From: Sunxiuqinia sp963677175
GTDB taxonomy: Bacteria; Bacteroidota; Bacteroidia; Bacteroidales; Prolixibacteraceae
Length of the DNA: 64,000 bases
Assembly (NCBI GenBank): GCA_963677175.2
Contig: CAXXES010000006.1
Coordinates: 372,001 to 436,000, forward strand
Reading direction: 5' to 3'
Shown here: one piece after another, positions 52,889-61,731 of the stretch
How the letters are laid out: each line of letters opens with the position of its first letter
How positions within the stretch are numbered: position 1 is the stretch's first letter
Made by a program: the position numbers and the translations under genes
The notes under the pieces: generated by a model
Database searches by the model: none
Told to the model about the DNA's origin: nothing
What the model saw: the letters and a program-made list of their open reading frames with translations, nothing else

Positions 52889-53926
52889 TTATCTCTCCAC
52901 CCTTCCAGATGCATCGCCGCCCATCAGTTTTGCCACTTCATCAACCGTTACCTGGTTGTAATCGCCGTAAATGGTGTGCTTCAAACAAGAAGCAGCCACG
53001 GCAAACTCCAGTGCGTTCTGATCATTATCAGGATAGATAAGCAGACCATAGATTAATCCACCCATAAACGAATCGCCGCCACCCACGCGGTCAACAATGT
53101 GTGTAATCTGGTACTGACGGGATTCATATAGCTTTTTACCATCCCAAAGTACGCCGGACCAACTGTTGTGGTTGGCATTCACTGACCCGCGCAAAGTTGT
53201 AATTACCTTTTTGCACCGGGGGAATCGGGCTATAATTTGTTTTGAAACGGATTCGTAAGCTGCCCCTTCCACATGTCCACCTGTCACATCAACACCTTCA
53301 GGATGAATACCCAAAACCATGGCGGCATCTTCTTCGTTTCCTAAAACCACATCGGTTCCGGCAACCAAGTCCGGCATCACTTCGCCAGCTGTTTTGCCAT
53401 ACTTCCACAAGTTTTTGCGGTAGTTTAAATCACAGGAAACGATAATTCCTTTTTCATTGGCTTTTTTGATAGCGTCCAAACAAACATCTGCTGCGCCCTG
53501 CGAAATGGCTGGCGTAATACCAGTCCAATGAAACCAACCGGCACCTTCAAACACCTCATCCCAATCAATCATGCCCGGCTTAATTTCGGCAATAGCCGAA
53601 TGTGCCCGGTCGTAAACAACCTTACTGCCGCGGCTCACAGCACCGGTTTCCAAAAAATAAATCCCCACACGGTCGCCGCCAGTTACAATCTTATCGACAC
53701 CTACGCCGTAGCTTTTCAAATCCATTTTACAAGCGCGGGCAATGTCATTCTCCGGCAGCCGGGTGACGAAATCAACCGGAATTCCGTAATTAGCTAAAGA
53801 GACGGCCACGTTAGCCTCTCCTCCGCCAAAAGTTGCAGTTAAACTATCTGACTGGTTAAATCTCAAGTATCCTGGCGTCGCCAGGCGCAACATAATTTCT
53901 CCGAACGTTACAACTCTTTTATTCAT
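52889..53926 (-). CDS. kdgK: 2-dehydro-3-deoxygluconokinase
   Basis: This 345-residue PfkB-family kinase phosphorylates KDG to KDPG. The start (VVTFGEIMLRLATPGYLRFN), the AFGGGEANVAVSLANYG substrate segment and the catalytic DRVGGGDSFMGGLIYGLLIY motif are typical. GGGD in place of the usual GAGD is characteristic of this KDG kinase subgroup. A palindrome at 53953-53966 lies 27 bases upstream of the start. It is the first gene of the leftward kdgK-eda-dctPQM operon. Confidence 0.93.
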   Translation of the reverse strand: MNKRVVTFGEIMLRLATPGYLRFNQSDSLTATFGGGEANVAVSLANYGIPVDFVTRLPENDIARACKMDLKSYGVGVDKIVTGGDRVGIYFLETGAVSRGSKVVYDRAHSAIAEIKPGMIDWDEVFEGAGWFHWTGITPAISQGAADVCLDAIKKANEKGIIVSCDLNYRKNLWKYGKTAGEVMPDLVAGTDVVLGNEEDAAMVLGIHPEGVDVTGGHVEGAAYESVSKQIIARFPRCKKVITTLRGSVNANHNSWSGVLWDGKKLYESRQYQITHIVDRVGGGDSFMGGLIYGLLIYPDNDQNALEFAVAASCLKHTIYGDYNQVTVDEVAKLMGGDASGRVER

Positions 53927-53950
53927 GTTATAATCTGTTTTTCATTCTAA

Positions 53951-53966
53951 TGTGCAATCGATTGCA
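53951..53966. promoter_or_regulatory. Perfect palindrome, probable operator of the kdgK operon
   Basis: TGCAATCGATTGCA (53953-53966) is a perfect 14-bp palindrome with CG at its centre, the form expected for a LacI-family operator. It shares TGTGCAATCGA with the site at 24512-24529 but not with the CGTGTTCGCACACG pair at 57 kb. A different regulator may therefore bind it. Confidence 0.65.
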
Positions 53967-54008
53967 AAAATAAAAATCTTTTCAATAAGAATCAATTCAA
54001 ATAGCATC

Positions 54009-54101
54009 TAAGGTCACGGACCTATTTGATATTTTCGGTTTCGCTTTTATCACAGATTGTTAAAGACTCGAAACATCACACTAAATTATTCGCACTACTT
54101 A
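54009..54101. repeat. 93-bp dispersed repeat, copy 2
   Basis: Matches 5786-5878 at 91 of 93 positions, in the same orientation. It lies between the starts of kdgK and the end of uxaC, downstream of the uxaC stop and upstream of kdgK on the minus strand. It is not adjacent to any transposase. Confidence 0.9.
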
Positions 54102-54128
54102 TCAGATGTCATTTGAACCTCTCCTGCA

Positions 54129-55529
54129 CTAAAATTTGAAATAATTTTTGGCGTTATTATAGCAAATGTTTTCCACCATCTCCCCCAGCAATTTCATATC
54201 GTTTGGTATTTCGCCATTTTCTACATCGTTGCCCAACAAGTTGCATAAGGTGCGACGAAAATATTCATGGCGGGTGTACGACAAAAAGCTACGAGAATCG
54301 GTTAACATGCCCACAAAGCGGCTCAATAGTCCCAAGTTCGATAAGGCGTTCATTTGTTTCTCCATGCCATCCTTCTGATCGAGAAACCACCAGCCCGAGC
54401 CATATTGCATTTTCCCGGGAACTGAGCCATCCTGAAAATTACCAATCATGGTCGCATACAATTCATTATCGCGTGGGTTCAGGTTGTACAAAATCGTTTT
54501 CGCCAGTTTATTCTCCATATCCAAACGGTCGAGCAATTTAGCCAAGGGTGCAGCAACCGGAACGTCGCCAATAGAATCGAAACCAATATCAGGCCCCAAC
54601 TTCTTAAAAATCAGGGTATTATTATTACGCTGCGCCCCGATGTGAAATTGTTGTGTCCACCCCCGTGAATGATCCATAATACCAAATTCGTATAGCATGC
54701 ACGATTTAAATTTCAGGATTTCGTCAGCACTGAGCTTTTTCAGCATGCGGATTTTATCAAAAATGGCATTGATCTCCTCTTCCGTATAATCTTCGGCAAA
54801 AGCCGTATCCAAACCGTGATCAGACAGCCGGCAACCATTGTCATGAAAAAACTGGTGACGCTTGTCCAAAGCAACCATAAACGCATCATAACTGTCAATC
54901 TCCACATTGGCAACTTCACCCAGTTGATCCACATAATCATTGAAAAAATCCGGACTTTCAACCATCATGGCTTTGTCGGGGCGCCAGGCTGGCAACACGG
55001 CAACTTCAAATCCATCCTTCTTAATAGCCTGATGGTACTCGAGCGAATCAACCGGGTCGTCTGTGGTGCAAATCGTATCCACATTGGCCATTCGAATAAT
55101 GTCGCGGCACGAATAGTCTCCCGAAGTCAGCTTTTCATTACATGCGTCCCAAATTTCACGGGCAGTTTCCGGGCTCAGCACCTTATCGATTCCGAAGAAC
55201 TTTTTCAATTCCAAGTGTGTCCATTGATAAAGCGGATTACGCAGGGTTTGTGGCACGGTTTCGGCCCACTTTTCAAACTTTTCCCAATCGCTGGCATCGC
55301 CCGTACAATAACGCTCGTCTACCCCATTGGTGCGCATGGCGCGCCATTTATAATGGTCTCCATATAGCCAAATCTGCGTGATATTTTCAAACGATTTGTT
55401 TTCAGCGATTTCTTTGGGTGAAATATGACAGTGGTAATCAAATATCGGCATTTTAGCCGCGTGTTCGTGATATAGTTTTTGAGCAGTTTCTGTGTGCAGC
55501 AGAAAATTCTCATCCATAAATTTCTTCAT
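54129..55529 (-). CDS. uxaC: Glucuronate isomerase
   Basis: This 466-residue uronate isomerase converts D-glucuronate to D-fructuronate and D-galacturonate to D-tagaturonate. DYHCHISPKEIAENKSFENI, the metal-binding HCH early motif, is followed by TICTTDDPVDSLEYHQAIKK, LPAWRPDKAMM, HSRGWTQQFHIGAQRNNN and LTDSRSFLSYTRHEYFRR. All are diagnostic of UxaC. Length is normal. It is transcribed leftwards after uxaE, with about 100 bases between them. Confidence 0.97.
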   Translation of the reverse strand: MKKFMDENFLLHTETAQKLYHEHAAKMPIFDYHCHISPKEIAENKSFENITQIWLYGDHYKWRAMRTNGVDERYCTGDASDWEKFEKWAETVPQTLRNPLYQWTHLELKKFFGIDKVLSPETAREIWDACNEKLTSGDYSCRDIIRMANVDTICTTDDPVDSLEYHQAIKKDGFEVAVLPAWRPDKAMMVESPDFFNDYVDQLGEVANVEIDSYDAFMVALDKRHQFFHDNGCRLSDHGLDTAFAEDYTEEEINAIFDKIRMLKKLSADEILKFKSCMLYEFGIMDHSRGWTQQFHIGAQRNNNTLIFKKLGPDIGFDSIGDVPVAAPLAKLLDRLDMENKLAKTILYNLNPRDNELYATMIGNFQDGSVPGKMQYGSGWWFLDQKDGMEKQMNALSNLGLLSRFVGMLTDSRSFLSYTRHEYFRRTLCNLLGNDVENGEIPNDMKLLGEMVENICYNNAKNYFKF

Positions 55530-55635
55530 ATACTTCTGATTTACGATTGATCAATTTACGATCTACAATTGATACCCGATTCAAACAGAAAATGGTCAAT
55601 CGTCAATGTTTAAATGGTCAATTTCGCTTTAACAA

Positions 55636-56883
55636 TTATAAATTAAACAGCCTCTTCAGGTGTCTTTCATAAATATTTTCCTCGACACAAGCTCCTACTA
55701 CATCGGCATTTTTTTCAAGCAGTAAATAATAATGCTCGCCCATTTCAGCAGCAACTTTGTATCCTACATGAATCAACTGCCGGAAATTCAGGTTATAATC
55801 CGGATGCCCCGGAATGTGACGCAAGGTGTTGGCAAACTTTTCACCCGACCAGCCATTCACTTCCTCTGCGGACGGCAAGAGCGCATCGTCAATATCAATC
55901 ACGTCGGCATAAGGTCCGCACAATTCATCTTTGCGACTTAGGGCGCTGGCATAAACTTCCTTGGCAGCCTCAAGCGCTTCGCCGCCAGACAACGCCAAGC
56001 CAATCACTTCCTCAAGCCAGGTGGTACCCGCAGTTTTTACATGAAGGCCTTTGTCATGTTTTTTAATGATGTCGGCCATAATCGGATAGATCGAAAATTT
56101 ATCGCTTCCCGAGTGCACACTCAGCTTCAAATCGGCTGGCAAGCCAAATTCCTTTACGGCATAATCAATTACCAGCACATCTTCTTCAAACTCTTTGGCA
56201 AACTGATCCAAATCACCAACATAGTCAACACCTTTATTAAAGCGTCCGGTAAATTTGGGGGCAATGGTCTGAGCAGGTACACCTTTGTCGGCCAACATTT
56301 TCAGAATAAAAAACAGGTCAACCGGCGTTTGCGGGGTCTCCACCTCATCCATCGACACTTCGGTAATAAAATTACCTTTCCCTTTTTTCTCAACCAGATA
56401 CTGATAAATGCTGGCTGCCTGCTCTGTTGCCGCCAGAAACTTAACAGCAATATCAATCAGCAACTTGTCATCTACCTGAATTGGCTCAGCAATTCCTGGA
56501 ATCTGAAGGGCACCTTTGTACTTTTGGCACGAAGCAAAAAAAGCTTCAATGGCTTCTTTTGAACTCTCATTACCGATGAAAGCCGCAACATCCAAGGTGA
56601 AAAAATCGGATGCCTCAACAAACGGAGCAACCGTTGTCAAATTGATGTGGTCTGCATCAACAAAATAAAGCTTGTTCCAGCCCAACGCTTTCACCGCCGC
56701 ATCGGCCTCCGAACGAACGTTTCCGGGCTTTGTTTTTACAATGCCGTGTTCGCGGTTCGACTTGTTCCAAACCGGGCTCACATCAACTCCTGCCTGGTTG
56801 GCTTTTACAATAGCACGTAACTGGGCTTCCCCCTGGTGCGAAAAACGGTCGCCTACTCCAAAACTATATTTGCTTAATTCCAT
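55636..56883 (-). CDS. uxaE: Tagaturonate epimerase
   Basis: This 415-residue protein begins MELSKYSFGVGDRFSHQGEA, the start of the UxaE (tagaturonate/fructuronate epimerase) family. Other segments are HINLTTVAPFVEASDFFTLD, SVHSGSDKFSIYPIMADIIK and HPDYNLNFRQLIHVGYKVAA. It interconverts D-tagaturonate and D-fructuronate, so galacturonate and glucuronate join one route without altronate enzymes. It is the first gene read leftwards from the divergent promoter that holds the twin operator. Confidence 0.9.
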   Translation of the reverse strand: MELSKYSFGVGDRFSHQGEAQLRAIVKANQAGVDVSPVWNKSNREHGIVKTKPGNVRSEADAAVKALGWNKLYFVDADHINLTTVAPFVEASDFFTLDVAAFIGNESSKEAIEAFFASCQKYKGALQIPGIAEPIQVDDKLLIDIAVKFLAATEQAASIYQYLVEKKGKGNFITEVSMDEVETPQTPVDLFFILKMLADKGVPAQTIAPKFTGRFNKGVDYVGDLDQFAKEFEEDVLVIDYAVKEFGLPADLKLSVHSGSDKFSIYPIMADIIKKHDKGLHVKTAGTTWLEEVIGLALSGGEALEAAKEVYASALSRKDELCGPYADVIDIDDALLPSAEEVNGWSGEKFANTLRHIPGHPDYNLNFRQLIHVGYKVAAEMGEHYYLLLEKNADVVGACVEENIYERHLKRLFNL

Positions 56884-56942
56884 GATAGATATTTATTTAT
56901 TTTTAAGATAGTTCCTAAGACAATGAATTACACGGCTATCTC

Positions 56943-56957
56943 CGTGTTCGCACACGA
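56943..56957. promoter_or_regulatory. Operator-like site 1 in the uxaE/LacI divergent promoter
   Basis: CGTGTTCGCACACGA with arms CGTGT and ACACG is a LacI-family-type near-palindrome. An identical 15-mer lies at 57033-57047, 90 bases away, nearly nine helical turns. Site 1 is about 60 bases upstream of the uxaE start. Confidence 0.78.
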
Positions 56958-57032
56958 AAGTAGGACATTTCTTTTTCAAATCCATAGAAAAAATCAAAAA
57001 TCGATAGAAAAATGTTATACAATAGTTTTTAC

Positions 57033-57047
57033 CGTGTTCGCACACGA
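57033..57047. promoter_or_regulatory. Operator-like site 2 in the uxaE/LacI divergent promoter
   Basis: Identical to the sequence at 56943-56957 (CGTGTTCGCACACGA), and 71 bases upstream of the regulator start. Two identical sites in a 230-base divergent gap favour binding by the adjacent regulator with possible looping. Confidence 0.78.
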
Positions 57048-57117
57048 GTCTAAAAAAAATTCCATAGCTTTGTTGATCTGAGATTTGTCAAACTAAAAGT
57101 AAAAAGCTATCAAACCG

Positions 57118-58200
57118 ATAAGAAGAATTCGAATTAAAGACATTGCTGAGAAAGCAAATGTCTCGATTGGTACGGTCGACCGGGTGATTCATAAGCGTGG
57201 GGAAGTTTCACCTGCCACGCGCGATAAAATTATGCAAATCATCGAAGAACTCGACTACCAGCCCAATATTCTAGCCAGTACGTTGGCTTCGAAGAAAGTT
57301 TATTCGCTTGGCGTGCTGATTCCTGAGCCTCAATCGGAAGAAGCCTACTGGAGCAAGCCACTTATTGGAATCAGACAGGCATTCAATGAGATTCAGCAAT
57401 ATGGTGTACAAATTGAAATTTACCAATTCAAACAAACAGATCCCTCTTTTTTCAAGGAGAAAGCCACAGAACTGTTGGAAAAACAGTATGATGGAATCGT
57501 ATTAGCGCCGTTCTTTTCGCGCGAGTCCAAAGCGTTTATCAAGAAACTGGAAGAGTGCGAGATCCCGTTTGTGTTTATCGATTCGAACATTCAAGATAGC
57601 AACAAAATCAGTTACATTGGACAAAACTCGTTTCAAAGCGGAACACTGGCGGCCAAACTGCTTGACTTTTCGGTACCTGAAGATGCCTCCGTTTTAGTCA
57701 TTCATTTTGCCAAAGAGATGGACAATCAAAACCATCTGGTCCAGCGTGAAATGGGATTTTACGACTATTTCAAACAAAAAGAAACAACTTTCAAAAGACA
57801 CATTATAACCATCGAAATCAATGACCCGTCCAGTGATGATCATTTTGCTCCGATTGAAGCCGGGATTAAGAAAGCCGGAAATGTAAAAGGAATTTTCGTT
57901 ACCAATTCGCAGGTTTATAAAGTGGCTGAATACCTGGAGAAGCACGATTTACATAACATACGGCTGATTGGACACGACCTGATCCCAATCAACAGGGAGT
58001 ATGTACGCAAAAACATCGTCGATTTTTTGATTTGTCAGCGTCCGGAAGAACAAGGCCATCAGTCGATTATCACCCTGTTTCAACATCTTATTTTAAAGAA
58101 AACAGTAGCTTCGGAAAACTACACATCAATTGATATTGTAACCAAAGAAAACCTGGATTTTTACCAGGAATTTAATTCAAATAATTATGGAACCAATTAG
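57118..58200 (+). CDS. LacI-family transcriptional regulator with non-ATG start
   Basis: The product is a DNA-binding domain followed by a periplasmic-binding-like ligand domain (QYDGIVLAPFFSRESKAFIK, VKGIFVTNSQVYKVAEYLEK). The standard helix-turn-helix, RIRIKDIAEKANVSIGTVDR then VIHKRGEVSPATRDKIMQII, is fully present only if translation starts before the GTG at 57184. In that frame the best candidate is ATA at 57118, giving MRRIRIKDIAEK; a stop codon lies further upstream and no ATG, GTG or TTG fits. A rare start or sequence error is implied. It overlaps the SDR gene by 14 bases. Confidence 0.85.
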   Translation: MRRIRIKDIAEKANVSIGTVDRVIHKRGEVSPATRDKIMQIIEELDYQPNILASTLASKKVYSLGVLIPEPQSEEAYWSKPLIGIRQAFNEIQQYGVQIEIYQFKQTDPSFFKEKATELLEKQYDGIVLAPFFSRESKAFIKKLEECEIPFVFIDSNIQDSNKISYIGQNSFQSGTLAAKLLDFSVPEDASVLVIHFAKEMDNQNHLVQREMGFYDYFKQKETTFKRHIITIEINDPSSDDHFAPIEAGIKKAGNVKGIFVTNSQVYKVAEYLEKHDLHNIRLIGHDLIPINREYVRKNIVDFLICQRPEEQGHQSIITLFQHLILKKTVASENYTSIDIVTKENLDFYQEFNSNNYGTN

Positions 58201-59038
58201 TTTTAAAGATTTAAGCGGCAAAGTATGTGTCATCACCGGAGGTGCCGGCGTGATCGGGCTTGAAATGGTGAAAGCCATGGCTTCGGTGGGTGTTAAAATT
58301 GCTATTGCCGACATTCAAAAAGATAAGGCTGAGCAAGTTGCTGCCGAAATTGCTGCCGAATTCAACGCTCAGGTCATCGGGGTTGAAGGCAATGTTTTGG
58401 ACCGGGCATCGCTTGAAAAAGCCAATGAAGAAATCAAAGAAAGACTTGGTCCGGTTGAAATCCTGATCAATGGCGCTGGTGGCAACCATCCTTCAGCCAC
58501 AACTAAGGTAGAACAAATACTAGAGGAAAATCTTGACAATTTGGAAGATACCTTCTACGGACTTGAGATGGACGGTTTCGACAAGGTTTTTGCCTTGAAT
58601 TTTAAAGGTACGCTGCTGCCGTCGATGGTGTTTACCCGAGACATGCTGAAAAACAAAAAGGGGGTAATCTTGAATATCTCCTCGATGAATTCCTACAAAC
58701 CCCTAACAAAGATTCCGGCTTATTCGGCAGCCAAAGCATCAGTCAATAATTTCACCGAATGGCTTTCGGTGCATCTTGCCAAAATGGGTATTCGCGTCAA
58801 CGCCATTGCCCCGGGCTTTTTCATCACCAATCAAAACCGCTTTTTGGTGACCGACGAAAAAACAGGCAACTTCTCCCCTCGCGGACAAAAGATCGTTGAC
58901 AATACACCCATGGGGAAATTTGGAGAACCCGAAGACTTGCAGGGAGCTACTTTGTTCCTGATCTCTGACATCTCCAGCTTCATCACCGGAATCGTCCTTC
59001 CTGTTGATGGAGGATACAGCGCCTTTGGAGGAGTGTAG
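58187..59038 (+). CDS. SDR oxidoreductase, probable fructuronate reductase
   Basis: This 283-residue short-chain dehydrogenase has GGAGVIG at residues about 18-24, the NGAGGNH loop, and a catalytic S-Y-K triad in ILNISSMNS and YSAAKASVN. The C-terminus GFFITNQNRFLVTDEKTGNF is that of SDR-type D-mannonate oxidoreductases, which replace UxuB in many Bacteroidota and reduce fructuronate to mannonate with NAD(P)H. It follows the regulator with a 14-base overlap. Its product would need a mannonate dehydratase that is not in the window. Confidence 0.88.
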   Translation: MEPISFKDLSGKVCVITGGAGVIGLEMVKAMASVGVKIAIADIQKDKAEQVAAEIAAEFNAQVIGVEGNVLDRASLEKANEEIKERLGPVEILINGAGGNHPSATTKVEQILEENLDNLEDTFYGLEMDGFDKVFALNFKGTLLPSMVFTRDMLKNKKGVILNISSMNSYKPLTKIPAYSAAKASVNNFTEWLSVHLAKMGIRVNAIAPGFFITNQNRFLVTDEKTGNFSPRGQKIVDNTPMGKFGEPEDLQGATLFLISDISSFITGIVLPVDGGYSAFGGV

Positions 59039-59041
59039 AAA

Positions 59042-59075
59042 GCCTCCCCTACCCCCTCCAAAGGAGGGGGAATAA
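59042..59075. repeat. GC-rich palindromic repeat 3 (uronate locus)
   Basis: CCCCCTCC-AAA-GGAGGGGG at 59052-59070 directly after the SDR stop codon. It can act as a hairpin between the SDR gene and the second kinase gene. Confidence 0.72.
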
Positions 59076-59134
59076 GAAAGCTGAGTTCTAAAATCATGAA
59101 TTGAAACAAAATGTTATAAACCTGCGCCCGGAAG

Positions 59135-59165
59135 TCTCCCCCTTGGGGGAGATTTAGAGGGGGCT
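59135..59165. repeat. GC-rich palindromic repeat 4 (uronate locus)
   Basis: TCTCCCCC-TT-GGGGGAGA at 59135-59152 followed by TTTAGAGGGGGCT. It is 28 bases upstream of the second kinase start and could influence its translation or transcript end. Confidence 0.7.
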
Positions 59166-59179
59166 TATTTACCTAAAAT

Positions 59180-60262
59180 ATGAGCTTCGAATTAAAGAAC
59201 AATTGCAAATATTCCTTGTTGGTACCAACAAGTATGGGGGTACGCATTACCCCAATAAACGGGCAACCCGTGCATAGCAGCGACACGTTCAAAATGCAGG
59301 CAACGAGTGCTGAAACCAATGTGGCCAGCATTTCGTCCTACCTCGGCCTTCCGGTAAAGGTGTTGACCACTTTTGTAAAAGGAAGTCCCATTGCACAATT
59401 TATTAAGAGTAACCTGAAAAGCCGACACATGGATTATGAAGGTCGTGAAGTGGCTCAGGGCGATCCATGGGGATACCGTCACCAGTTTAACATTGCCGAC
59501 AGTGGCTATGGCTCGCGTGGCCCCCGTGTACTAAACGACCGGGCTGGCGAAGTTGGCCGCACCCTGAATGTTAAAGATTTTGATCTGGAGCGTATTTTCG
59601 GAGAAGAAGGCGTACAGATCGTACACCTTTCAGGATTGATCGCTGCTCTTTCTCCCGAAACCAGCACGTTCTGTCTCGAAATTGCCCGGGCAGCAAAAAA
59701 GCACGGTACGCGCATTTCATTCGATTTGAATTACCGGGCCTCGTTCTGGAAAGGCCGCGATCAGGAATTGCGTGACAACTTTACGGAGATTGCATCCGTA
59801 TCAGATATCCTAATTGGTAACGAAGAAGATTTTCAACTTTGTCTGGGGATAAAAGGGCCCGAAGCCGGAGGTAAAAGCATTGAAGCCGAGATCGATGGTT
59901 TTAAAGGCATGATTGGCCGCGTGAAGGAAGCCTTCTCCAATGCTTCCGTATTTGCCACCACCTTGCGTGAGGTTGTCAGCGTGAATGAGCATTTGTGGGG
60001 CGCCATCATGCTGGAAGGCGAAAGCAACTGGCAGGTGATTGAACCAAGAACAATCAACGTGCTCGACCGCATTGGCGGCGGCGATGGCTTTGTTGGCGGT
60101 TTGCTTTACGGAATACTGAAAGGCTGGGATGCCGAAAAGTGGCCACAATTTGGCTGGGCAACCGGAGCTATGGCAACAACCTTCCTAACTGACTATGCCC
60201 AACCAGCTGATGAAGACATGGTTTGGAGCATCTGGGAAGGCAATGCGAGGGTAAAACGATAA
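59180..60262 (+). CDS. PfkB-family sugar kinase (second KDG-kinase-like)
   Basis: This 360-residue kinase of the same family as KdgK has the GGGDGF catalytic motif (DRIGGGDGFVGGLLYGILKG). Its N-terminus differs (YSLLVPTSMGVRITPINGQP) and a segment FVKGSPIAQFIKSNLKSRHM replaces the usual sequence. Two such kinases in one uronate locus are redundant unless they phosphorylate different acids, for example KDG and 2-keto-gluconate. It lies between the SDR and LarA-like genes. Confidence 0.85.
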   Translation: MSFELKNNCKYSLLVPTSMGVRITPINGQPVHSSDTFKMQATSAETNVASISSYLGLPVKVLTTFVKGSPIAQFIKSNLKSRHMDYEGREVAQGDPWGYRHQFNIADSGYGSRGPRVLNDRAGEVGRTLNVKDFDLERIFGEEGVQIVHLSGLIAALSPETSTFCLEIARAAKKHGTRISFDLNYRASFWKGRDQELRDNFTEIASVSDILIGNEEDFQLCLGIKGPEAGGKSIEAEIDGFKGMIGRVKEAFSNASVFATTLREVVSVNEHLWGAIMLEGESNWQVIEPRTINVLDRIGGGDGFVGGLLYGILKGWDAEKWPQFGWATGAMATTFLTDYAQPADEDMVWSIWEGNARVKR

Positions 60263-60263
60263 A

Positions 60264-60322
60264 TGAGTTGCGAGTTTCGGGTTACGAGTTATTGAGAACT
60301 CGCAACTTGTAACTCGCAATCC
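60264..60322. repeat. Inverted repeat of GAGTTGCGAGTT type
   Basis: TTGCGAGTT and TTACGAGTT words at 60267-60290 are answered by AACTCGCAA words at 60298-60321. The gap between the kinase and LarA genes is thus a large imperfect hairpin. Such AACTCG repeats are dispersed noise-like elements. A terminator function is possible but weakly supported. Confidence 0.5.
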
Positions 60323-60343
60323 GAAACTTTAAACTGTATTGTC

Positions 60344-61633
60344 ATGCTTTATTACGAAATAGGATCACCAGATCACGAATTAACGGCTGAGGACCTCAAA
60401 AAGGGACTTTATGCGGCATTTGATCAGCTGAAAGGTATCAACAAAGTATTGGCCATTCCGCCGGATTATACACGACTGCCCAGCCGCTCAGGCGAGCTGA
60501 CCGAATTCACATGGCAGTACTATGGCGATAAACTGACGGATGTGCTACCTGCCCTGGGTACCCACTCACCAATGACCGACGAGCAGATTGCCCACATGTT
60601 TGGAAGCTTGCCCAAATCACTGATCCGTGAGCACGACTGGCGAAACGATGTGGTCAATGTGGGCGAGGTTCCTGCCGAATTTGTTAAGGAAGTATCAGAA
60701 GGAGCGGTTGATTTTCCCTGGCCGGCGCAAGTCAACAAATTATTGCTCTCGGGGAATTTCGACCTGATTTTGTCCATCGGACAAGTTGTTCCACACGAAG
60801 TGGTAGGCATGGCAAACTACAACAAAAACGTGTTTGTAGGTACAGGCGGCGTAGAGGGAATCAACAAAAGTCATTTTGTTGGAGCAGCCTATGGCATGGA
60901 ACGAATGATGGGCCACGCTGACACCCCGGTACGTAGAATCTTCAATTACGCCTCGGAAAATTTCACCAACCACATGCCCATTCTGTATGTGCAAACCGTG
61001 GTTGGGCTCGATAAAACCGATGGCAAAGTAAAAGCCCGCGGACTGTTTATCGGCGATGATTACGAAGTTTTCGACAAAGCCGCTAAACTTTCACTCCTGG
61101 TTAATTTTGAAATGCTGGACAAACCGCTGAAAAAAGTGGTTGTTTGGCTCGACCCGACGGAGTTTAAGTCAACCTGGCTGGGAAATAAATCGGTTTACCG
61201 CACCCGCATGGCTATTGACGATGGAGGCGAACTCATTGTGTTGGCACCAGCCTTAAAAGAATTTGGCGAAGACAAGGAGATTGACCGCCTGATTAGGAAA
61301 TACGGCTACTTTGGAACACCGGCCACACTGAAAGCCTGCGATGAAAATGAGGAATTGCGCAATAATTTAAGCGCTGCAGCTCACCTGATCCACGGTTCTT
61401 CCGAAGGCCGGTTTAGCATTACCTACTGCCCGGGCAAGAAGCCTGGAAACCTCACCAAAGAAGAAATCGAAAGCGTTGGTTTTAACTATGCCGACATCGA
61501 CGAAGTTACAGCACGATACAATCCGGAAAAACTGAAAGACGGCTACAATACCCTTCCCAATGGGGAGGAAATTTTTTACATCTCGAATCCGGCCATTGGC
61601 TTGTGGGCTTTTAAAGACCGGTTTAAGTACTAG
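60344..61633 (+). CDS. LarA-superfamily (nickel-pincer racemase) protein
   Basis: This 429-residue protein with the LarA fold has an N-terminal domain containing ALGTHSPMTDEQI (matching the His-108 region), IGQVVPHEVVGMAN (His-174 region) and NVFVGTGGVEGINKSHF (the cofactor-lysine region). Its C-terminus is FYISNPAIGLWAFKDRF. LarA homologs racemise or epimerise 2-hydroxy acids, and some members epimerise gluconate to mannonate. In a uronate cluster lacking a mannonate dehydratase that activity would be meaningful. No larB, larC or larE for the nickel cofactor is in the window. Confidence 0.85.
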   Translation: MLYYEIGSPDHELTAEDLKKGLYAAFDQLKGINKVLAIPPDYTRLPSRSGELTEFTWQYYGDKLTDVLPALGTHSPMTDEQIAHMFGSLPKSLIREHDWRNDVVNVGEVPAEFVKEVSEGAVDFPWPAQVNKLLLSGNFDLILSIGQVVPHEVVGMANYNKNVFVGTGGVEGINKSHFVGAAYGMERMMGHADTPVRRIFNYASENFTNHMPILYVQTVVGLDKTDGKVKARGLFIGDDYEVFDKAAKLSLLVNFEMLDKPLKKVVVWLDPTEFKSTWLGNKSVYRTRMAIDDGGELIVLAPALKEFGEDKEIDRLIRKYGYFGTPATLKACDENEELRNNLSAAAHLIHGSSEGRFSITYCPGKKPGNLTKEEIESVGFNYADIDEVTARYNPEKLKDGYNTLPNGEEIFYISNPAIGLWAFKDRFKY

Positions 61634-61639
61634 AGAAGC

Positions 61640-61676
61640 CCCTCCCGGCCTCCCCAAAGGGGAGGAGTAAGAGAGC
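61640..61676. repeat. GC-rich palindromic repeat 5 (uronate locus)
   Basis: CCTCCCC-AAA-GGGGAGG at 61649-61665, just after the LarA-like stop codon. Same family as repeats 1-4. Confidence 0.7.
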
Positions 61677-61731
61677 AATAAGCACATAGTTGTGATATGA
61701 AAAAACCTACTATAAAAACGAGCAATCTTGT

